64,000 bases of DNA from Phytophthora hibernalis (lineage: Eukaryota; Oomycota; Peronosporomycetes; Peronosporales; Peronosporaceae), in assembly GCA_012656075.1 (NCBI GenBank), contig JAAKBF010000354.1, forward strand, positions 310,001 to 374,000, written 5' to 3'. The number at the start of each line of letters is the position of its first letter. The stretch's first letter is position 1. Below, one piece after another: positions 56,117-64,000 of this stretch. The notes under the pieces were generated by a model. The model had not been told where the DNA came from. It was given only the letters and a program-made list of their open reading frames with translations, and did no database searches. A program made the translations under genes and the position numbers.

Positions 56117-56975
56117 CTTGTCCTTGTTTATCTGTAGAACCTGCTAATAACCAAATAAAACCAATACAAACGTCATAAAATCAGTAACGACATCGGCATT
56201 TAGGTCCTGAAGCGCCACAGCCACACTGCAGCACGTAGGACGGTCTGGTGTAGTTTAAATGGCTGCTAAAAGGCTGCTGAAACGCCGCTTTAGGCGCCTT
56301 TTAACTGTTTCTTCTTTGTTTTCGCACCTTTTCCACTAGATCCGACGTTAAATCTCCTTGTGAAGAGATCTGGACGCCGCTGTTTCACACACACACGCAG
56401 ACACTAGAGGACGAGGGGTTAGACAGCGACTAGACGGTCAAAGGACCCGCAGAGCGCGCGGGGGAATAAGCACGCACCGAAGCTCCACTGGACTTGCGCT
56501 TTGTTTTGTGCCTTTGAACTTCTGCGAGCCGGAATCTCAGCCAGCTTGGAACCGTCCCCATTGGTCAAAATATGTATACAAGCGATGATGTCATTGGCTG
56601 AAATCAAGCCGACGATCTATTGGTGGCCACTGAAATGGCGTTCTCCACACTATGTTATGTGTTCAACTCAAACCCCGCCAAACCCGATCATTCCGCAATC
56701 TTGGACGAAAAGGGCGCGTTCGTTTCCTTTTAAGGACGCGCGCACTCTGGGACGTTCTCGACGGCCTCTTGCGACGGCTGCAGCGACTTCCACACGCGTT
56801 TCCAAGCTACAAAACCTCCACGCACGTGTGCGCAAGACGGATCTCTATCGTCCATCACAAGAACCGTATCGAAACGCGCAATATTCGTTGCAATACGTCC
56901 GCTCAAAGGTCCGAATCAGACGCCAGGATGCCAATTCACAGCGAATCGCGCGCTTCTCCGCGCTCCGAGGCCGCC
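56117..56975. promoter_or_regulatory. Divergent intergenic region, exportin-1 / RRM-RING gene
   Basis: About 860 bp separate the two oppositely oriented genes and must hold both promoters. ORFs in it continue from the neighbouring exons or are short. I found no convincing TATA box. The CCAAT-like and TTTAAA-like words present are too common to call. Confidence 0.4.
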
Positions 56976-59851
56976 ATGAACCAACAGCAGGACGCGGAGC
57001 AAGCGACTGTCCCCAGTGGCGGGTTGTTGCTCTCCCAGGAGAAGACGGAGAGCGAGGAGCAGGAAGAGCAGCAGAGCCAAAGGTCGCAAGCAGCTGAGGC
57101 CAGAGACAAGCGGCCCTGGGAGACGGAGAGCCGCCAGCAGCTGCTGCAGAGGACGGGAGACAGGGTCAGACGCACTAGTCTGCAGCTGCAGCAGTTAGAG
57201 TGTGAGGTTTTAGCTCAGCATTGGGTGTAGAGCCGCCTTTTAGCTTACAATTGCTGTTTTCTATGTGTGTTTTGTGGACTGAAGCAGCTGGGAGCAGTGT
57301 TGTAGCGAGTGTGAGTGGGGACGACTTTGCTGAGGAGATCGAGAGTGAAGCTGCCGAGATCAGGACGCTGATTGCTCGGACGACGCAGCTTTGGTCGGCT
57401 GTGGACCGCGCAGAACGCGCTGAGGACGCTGCTCAGCCGTTGCAGCTGCACGCATCGCGGAGCTGTTCGGCTTCTGCGTTACAGACACGTAGGGCATCAT
57501 TGCCTGCGTCGTATGTGTCTGCAGAGAATGAGGAGAGTACGCTGAGTAGCGAGGAAGAGGAGTATACAGGAGAAGAGGAAGAGGACACCGAGACTGAGAG
57601 CGTCGGTGAAGTGACTCTGCAACACATGAACCATGACGGAGGATACGCTACCGACGACGAACTGTTTGTAGATTCGTTGAGACATAGTCCTGTGCCTCCT
57701 CCTGAACGTGTGGTTGAGCTCGGAAGGTTGGAGCCAGGTGAGCATGATGATACGAATAGCGACGGTGGTCATGAAAGCGAGGGCCAAGGGGAGGAAGGAT
57801 ACGAAATGGACCATGAAACAGAAGGCTTGCAACTAGAGCAAGGCGAGATGATGGACGCTTCGAATCGAACCATTAACGCGTCGAAAGCTCGTGCCATCAA
57901 AAATGCGATGCTAGGAAACTTGATCCGGCTTGGTTTTCGCGATAGTATCACGCGTGTAGCACTCGAAGCCGGCGTTCTTGAAATTGATCACTACGACTCT
58001 GACTGCGAACTGGCATATGTGGACATATTCATGTCGTTAGTAAAAATGGTGTGTGATGCCCATGTCGAGGTTGTGAATGAGAATGGTGATGTCGGAAATT
58101 GGGATCTGCCTGGAAGAACTTCCGAAGATCATGGTACATCCGGCAGCTTGGATGCGAATACAACCTATAGTGTAGAGCAGCGCTCTTTTCTCCCTTTCAA
58201 ATGGCCAGTCTTTGATATGGCGCAATTCGAGTTTGGAAATGCACGCCCCGGAACATGCTTCAACAGTGTTTGTGTGCTGACAAACCTGCCGAAAGTGTCA
58301 ATGGACCGCACGGAAGAACTTATGGAAGTTCTGTCTTGCAATTTATTTTGCATGATTGGTGACCCTATTCAAGTGATCATTCCATCTGCAAGCTCCACTG
58401 GACGTACAAAAGGACATGCATTTCTTGAGTTCGACGACCCAGACATGGCGAAGATGTGCGCTGCAGCCGTGGATGGATTGACATGGGGTAGGGGGCCATT
58501 CGGCAGAATCAGAGGCAATTTGTTTCGGCAGTACCAGGTTAAGTCTCCAGCAGAAGAACAGCGGCGTGCACCTGCAATGATCAACGATGAGGCTTCGCTT
58601 CCTCGTTCGTTTTCAGGTATCCCAATGTCCGAATCATTTCCTGAGGGCCTTACTCCGGCTTATGAACGTCGTGGAAGTGGATTATCCAATCGATTTCGAC
58701 CGGGTATGGAGCAAAATGACATATCCCAACAACAAAATTTGTTTTGCGAGAGTGATGAGGACAGCAGCGACGGGGGTGAGTGGGTTGTTGGTCGCCCGCT
58801 CGAGTATGCGCCGTTTAATCCTTCACCATTGCTCGATTTGTCGGCTGGCAGTGTGGATATCAGAGAGCAGTACGATCCTGGTCAGCACGACGGTGTCGCA
58901 CAGAAGGTTGGCTGGGACGATGAAGTATTGGGTGGAGGGTATGAAGTGCATTTATCAAGCGAGGAAGAAGATGACATTGAGTACGACGAAAGCTTTGATA
59001 GCAACAGTGCGCTGGAACTCCAGCTATCATCGGGCGAATCACAATCATCGACCGTGGGACCAACTGCATCTACATTTACTCGGGAGGCCCTTGCTGATTG
59101 TGGTATGGTAGAGCAGCCCTGGGATGCATCGCATGAAGTTGAAAATGGTGTGGAAAAACCATGGCGTCGTTATTGTGAGGAATTAATTGTCCGCAATCGA
59201 GAAATGCAAGATCAGGTCGCATTTGCTCGTCGTCGCATTGCTCAATTGAGCCACAACAACCAGAAATTGCACTTACTCATCGATCGAGTCGAGCGGGATC
59301 GCGATGGGTTGCTATTTGAGAACGACGTGCTACAGTCACAACTGCACGAATACGAGGGTCACGAGCAAGATCACGTCTCAATGATGAAAGAGTTGGTTAT
59401 GCTGCGCAAACGTCTAAAGCAAAAGGAGCATTCGATCGATTTGAGGATTCCGGATCTACATCACCGTTTACTGGCTGTAAACAACCTCTTAAATCCCTCA
59501 AGTTTATTTCAAGGTGCTCGATCGGCGCTTTCCCATATTTCATCGTCAACCTTTGCAAGCTGTAAGATTGAGGAGCTCAAGGAGTGGGAGCAACTGCTGG
59601 AAAGCACGTTGAGCCACGTGCGCTCAGTGAAGGAGGAAAGGGCACTGGAAATCCAAAAGAAATTGGACCGCCAAGTCGAGGAGCAAAATGAGCTCAAGCT
59701 CTGCGTGATCTGCCTGTCGAACGAAAAGAGCATTTTGTGTTTGCCGTGCCGACATTTGTGCTTGTGCAAAACCTGCTCCCACCGCCAAGAAGTTACCAAG
59801 TGCCCGATTTGCCGACTAGAAATTGAGGAGATGCTAGCTGTGTACTCCTAA
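56976..59851 (+). CDS. RRM and C3HC4 RING finger protein
   Basis: A long open frame ends at 59851. Its first in-frame ATG is at 57263, but the upstream frame from 56976 (MNQQQDAEQATVPSGG) is Gln/Glu-rich and joins in frame by a likely 71-nt intron (57227-57297), giving about 934 residues. In order: acidic, disordered N-terminal 330 residues; an RRM-like domain (NSVCVLTNLPKVSMDRTEEL, GHAFLEFDDPDMAKMCAAAV, FGRIRGNLFRQYQ) with closest feel to the eIF3b RRM; a second acidic linker; a coiled coil (REMQDQVAFARRRIAQLSHN and on); and a C-terminal RING (CVIC...CLPCRHLCLC...CPIC, last 50 residues). The RING predicts E3 ubiquitin-ligase activity and the RRM a link to RNA or to translation complexes. The exon-1 junction is inferred. 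Confidence 0.8.
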
Positions 59852-60055
59852 CTGCGAAGGATTCAATCTACGACAAGCCTATTCGAAGGCGTCAATATTT
59901 GAGTGTTACGCTGCGGAACAAGGTAAAGCGATATTGTTGCCTCCATGTCTTTCACTGTAGCTCTACAAGATGGAAAGTGACCGAGTCGCCGTTTTCTCTT
60001 ATCGCAAATCATCAATCATGTCGTACAAAAAGTAAGATTTTCGCCACCGATCTTG

Positions 60056-63023
60056 ATGCTGCCGTCGAGATGCTACAGAGCGGAAGATGTTGAGTCGACT
60101 CTAGCAGAAGCAGAAGTGATCCGGCAAGCAGATGGGGGCGAAACAAATGACACACACGCGACCAATAGGTGCCAAAATCCGTTCTGCAGGACTGAGCTAT
60201 GTAATTCCTTCGCAACGTACTGTGAGGGACGGCCAATGTGCCAGCGATATCGTGCAATCAGGTTGCAATGCCTGGCGAATGGAGATAATGCAGCAGTCCA
60301 AGACATCAAGGCACTGGGGCGGAGCGATTCGTTTCTATCTGTGCAAGTCACGCAGCACGTAAGAAGCACTTCTCAAGGTGCGGATGTTGAATGTGAAGAG
60401 AAGGAGGAAACAACGGCAAACACTTTGTTTATCATCCCGCGGCGAAAATGTCCTGGTACCGGCAGAAAAATCGCCCGGCTCCATCTCGTGAAATGAATAT
60501 TCGGAAAACGTGTGATACAAACAAAGCAGCTACACCTCCAGGCATGAACCAGCAGAAGAAAAACACATCGGGCGCCGAATGCACTTTAACGAGGTGCTTG
60601 CGCTTTTGAACCGCGAGCTTCTACCGCTGAGACTGCTTCCACATCTTTCCCAACGCGCGCCCACAGAATAGAGCACGCGCTACGAAGACGTCAAACGGCT
60701 AATGCGGCACGAAAAGGCAGTGTGGCGTCAAGGCACATCGCACGACAACCAGGGAACTGTGATGGAGGCGGGCGATACGTGCAATCCGGTAATCACCCGT
60801 TGAATTCTATGCGTGGCCTCGCTCGCATCCCGCGCCCAGCATACAGACCCAAGTCATCCTCACCCGTATCAGCAGCAGCAGCACCTAGAGCTGGCTGCAA
60901 TATATCTGCAGTTGGAATATCACCGGCGCAATGTGGTTCACCTTCTAGGCAAACGGCGACAGTGTCTACATGTAGAATTGCACAAAGCGAATTTTCGTTA
61001 CCTCGGCTGCCACATCGTTCTCAAGACCGTTCCTTCAAGAGAGCAAGACCGTATTCAATGAGCGACGAACATGCTAGGGAACCCAATATGTCGCGCGAAT
61101 ATTTGCAGTCGCAGTTTCCCCAAGCTGGATTACAGAGGCCTAACGAGGAGGGTCAACGAGCTGGATATGAATACGCTCGCGATGTCGTTGTCGCGCCCGT
61201 ATCACCAACATTTGAAAGTGGATATTCTGGTTGGCACAGCCATATCAACTTCAACATTTACGAGTACTTGGCAAAGAGGAAGATTCAGTCATTTCACCGA
61301 AAATGGCGAGAATGTTCGTGTTGGAAAAGCACTGCGCTATGATGAAGATAATTCCAGTACGTGTATGTTCAGAAACAACTTCAACGGAGAGACTGTAACT
61401 GATAGCGACTGGGAGCTTCGCCGAGAGCGTGGGCGGAAGGAAAGGCGTGGCCCTGCGTCAGAATATTCGCGCGCTTTCCAGTTGTTTCGTAGCGAAACCC
61501 GATTCGATCGTGGTGAGGACAACAATGGAACTGATGGAAGTAGTGCTGATCTATCGTCGTCGACGGATGCTTGGTCTCAAAACTGGCCAAACAGTCTGTC
61601 TTCTACAGTATCGGCAGAACGACCAATTGTTGCATCTCGCCGTTCATGTACAGTCGAGCCGACGCGAGTTCCTCACGGTGCCGACGCTGCAAGTGAAGTG
61701 AAAAATGAATCGAGAGATGTCGGTGCGGATTGTGAACCCACCTTCTCGTTCCATGATCCATTTATTCGACCTCTGCTATCGTTGTTTATCCAGAGGTTAC
61801 CCGACCAGTTGGAGCCCGTGATGAATGTAACAAAAAGGCCCAGGAAGATGCAGTGGTATATCGAGTACTCCAAGAAAATTGAGCGCGCATGCAAACCTTA
61901 CATGGTTATTCAAATGCAGAGCACGCAAATGGTGGTTATGGTACAAAATCGTGTCTGGTTGAAGCTGAAGGGTCCATCGATGATACTGCTGCTCCAAGAC
62001 ACCATCAAGACTATGAGAGCTGAGGCCATCTCGTGGCGCCTACTGAAGTCTGAGATCGAAGTGTCTGGATCTCTATAAAAATCAAGCAGGCAATGATGTC
62101 GATATGAGCAACGTATTTCTTCGTGCCTGGAACAATTTAAAGTCTTCCAAGATCTCTATCACTATCACGACAGTCGAACTACTTTTGTGGTAGTCGTCTT
62201 CACCACTGGAAGTTTGCTGTCGGAAAAGTCGAGATCGGCAGTGGAAGTCACAAGGAAAAACGTGAGGCTTTTCGCTTAGCCACAATCAGCGCGGCAGAAT
62301 TTTTGCTTCAACTGGATGATGGTAAAAACGACCGTCGGTGGCGTCCACATCGGCGAGACTCGTTCTCGTCTGAATCCAGCGATGAGTGTGAGTTTCTGTA
62401 CGTTCGAGACGTGAGTAGCGAGTCTGTTGCTGCAGATGCTGCGACCACACTTCTTAGTGATGATAGCCCAGATTTTGCGACCACGGATGCCAGTACAGCC
62501 GGCTCAACAGGAGCACGCAGGACGAGAATGGTACGCAATCTTTTGGTGTCCCCTCTTCTTTCAACTAACTTTTTACCGGCAGTCAAGTTGATGACTCGGA
62601 CACTGAAGATGAGGAGCTCCCCGACCTCACCACCTCTGCAGACTCATCCAACATTGAGCCACCAGCTCTCATCCTGGAAAATGACGTCGCAACCACGAAG
62701 AAGACTTGCAACATGTGCGAGGTTATCCGTATGCGCAAGTCTGATAGCGCAGGTTGCTGGCAGTGTCAAGTACTAGTAGCTGCTAAGACCGATCGGAGCA
62801 GCACTGAAGAAGGAAAACATGAGCCAGGCGCAGTCAAGAAAGCACCAAGAGTTGGTACGGGGCTGTGCACATGATGCCATGATGCCTGTTTCAACTAACG
62901 TCTTCTTTGTGACCTATAGATTCCACCGCACCAGCCCAGCAATTTGACGTCGCTGAGCCCAGCGCCCAACCTCCTTCGAAAAAGCTCAAACGCATTTTCG
63001 ACATGTTTCGCCCGTTGAAGTAG
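60056..63023 (+). CDS. Large two-zinc-motif protein B, paralogue of A
   Basis: Plus-strand frames from the ATG at 60056 to the TAG at 63021-63023 follow protein A block by block: Cys motif C-x4-C-x11-C-x5-C-x8-C (CQNPFC...LQC), a RYVQSGN block (A has RYVQNGN), the central domain FSFHDPFIRPLLSLFIQRLP ... GKVEIGSGSHKEKREAFRLA, a Ser/Asp-rich tail and the finger CNMCEVIRMRK...CWQC, then a basic end KKLKRIFDMFRPLK. Introns 62531-62582 and 62855-62919 fit GT-AG. Frame breaks occur near 60496, 60560-60720, 61290, 62075 and 62165, more than in A, so B may be a real pseudogene or carry more base-call losses. Expected length is about 950 residues. Confidence 0.55.
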
Positions 63024-63190
63024 TTACCGCGTTACAATTTTTATTTACAAGTTAAGTGCCGCATGTAGCCATGACTATGAAGTGTAATTTCCTCAATCTA
63101 ATGTTTTAAGAGCAAATCGTTCACTGACTGGTCTATCGGTAAATAAAATCTTCTGATTGGATCATTTGCTTTACATTTTTGCCGTCGACC

Positions 63191-64000
63191 ATGGTACGTC
63201 TGCTCCTGCGCTCTCTACATGCTGCTCCTACGCTTCTAACGCCTCAATGACCGTTTTTTTAGTCCGTGACACTACACACGACGCTGGGCGACATCAAGAT
63301 CGAAGTTTGCTGCGATACGGCGCCTCGTTCGGCCGAGGTTCGCGCAAATCCCACTTTTAGACGCTTTTATCGTTATTTTTCAAAACTTTCATTAATTTTT
63401 ATTATTCGCAGAACTTCCTGGCACTTTGTGCAAGTGGCGCGTACGACGGCACTAAATTCCATCGGTAAGTTATAAATATTCCAGTTTTAATAAAATATAC
63501 TGGTAGATTCTAACCTTTTATTTTGATGACTGCAGCAATATGAAGGGCTTCATGGTGCAAGGAGGAGACCCAACGGGTACCGGAAAAGGTGGCCAGAGCA
63601 TCTGGGGCGGAACCTTCGACGACGAGTTCCACCCACAGAACAGAGTACGAAATTCCACTTGTCTTTTGGTTTGAGGAGACTTTTGTTCAGTTTTGTTGTT
63701 GCAGCACAACTGCCGAGGCATCGTGTCCATGGCCAACAACGGGCCCAACTCCAACAAGCAGCAATTCTTCATCACGTATGCCAAGCAGCCGCATCTCAAC
63801 AACGTCTACACGATCTTTGGAAAGTACGTGACGATAGCAAAATATGTTGTACTCATGATGGCAACCTAACTTTACTGAGTGACTAATAAATACGAACCAT
63901 CCAGGGTCATCGACGGCATGGACTCGCTGGACGCCATGGAGAAGACGCCCGGAGACGCCAAGAACCGACCGCTCAAAGAGATCGTGATCAAGTCCGTCAC
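63191..64000 (+). CDS. PPIL3: Peptidyl-prolyl isomerase-like 3 (cyclophilin), 3' end cut by window
   Basis: Six exons (63191-63193, 63263-63337, 63412-63464, 63536-63644, 63705-63823, 63905-64000) join in frame to 151 residues; the family has about 161, so only about 10 residues lie beyond the window. Exon 1 carries just the ATG. The reading MSVTLHTTLGDIKIEVCCDT, FHRNMKGFMVQGGDPTGTGK (catalytic Arg and the FMxQGGD block), GIVSMANNGPNSNKQQFFI and NNVYTIFGKVIDG is typical of PPIL3, a small cyclophilin associated with spliceosomes that catalyses proline cis-trans isomerisation. It follows protein B on the same strand with a 167-bp gap. Confidence 0.93.

Noticed and set aside
1..64000. CRISPR array, rRNA genes or bacterial-type operons
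   Set aside because: No regular direct-repeat and spacer pattern, no rRNA-like sequence, and the genes are spliced and eukaryotic.

Overview
The window looks like nuclear DNA of an oomycete, most likely Phytophthora or a close relative. The reasons are short (about 50-110 nt) introns in compact genes, intergenic gaps of only a few hundred bases in places, genes for a motile flagellum (DAW1, CFAP52, an STPG-repeat protein) as expected of a zoospore-forming organism, and a transposon set familiar from this group: LINE, Crypton-type tyrosine recombinase, MULE with SWIM and Ulp1 domains, Copia and mariner.

Layout. 1-28.4 kb is a transposon graveyard: a decayed LINE on the minus strand (0.07-5.1 kb), a low-content stretch with a MITE-like element (8.1-8.5 kb), a broken Crypton-like element (9.8-11.7 kb), a tRNA-like sequence (11.74 kb), an OTU-like protease scrap (12.6 kb), a MULE on the minus strand (14.3-15.4 kb), a second MULE on the plus strand (16.4-20.5 kb) cut by a Copia fragment (20.5-22.3 kb), a minus-strand Ulp1 fragment, mariner and second HTH-transposase pieces, and another Copia fragment (25.9-27.0 kb). 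From 28.5 kb the window is gene-rich: DAW1, TOM7 and an STPG protein (28.5-32.2 kb); a dispersed family of five small proteins with a KIX-like domain (33-49 kb); a DEAD-box helicase with an AT-AC (U12-type) intron and CFAP52 (42.6-46.5 kb), flanked by the two arms of a 1.6-1.7 kb inverted repeat each carrying a KIX-like gene; then exportin-1 and a divergent RRM-RING gene (52.5-59.9 kb), themselves bracketed by two paralogous, divergently oriented large proteins of unknown function (A at 49.0-52.4 kb, B at 60.1-63.0 kb); and finally a PPIL3-type cyclophilin that runs off the end.

An important reading note: several otherwise well-conserved genes (helicase, CFAP52, exportin-1, protein A, one KIX-like gene) are each interrupted by single-base losses that sit at homopolymer runs (usually four where five are needed). 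The pattern is more like systematic under-calling of homopolymers in the assembly than gene death, so these genes are annotated as probably functional, and the frame breaks are listed.

Functionally, the gene-rich part mixes flagellar assembly (DAW1, CFAP52, STPG protein), mitochondrial functions (TOM7, probably the helicase), nuclear export and RNA-related regulation (exportin-1, RRM-RING, spliceosomal-type cyclophilin) and a lineage-expanded KIX-like family that may act on transcription. No operon-like logic is expected; the recurring inverted duplications are the main structural theme.
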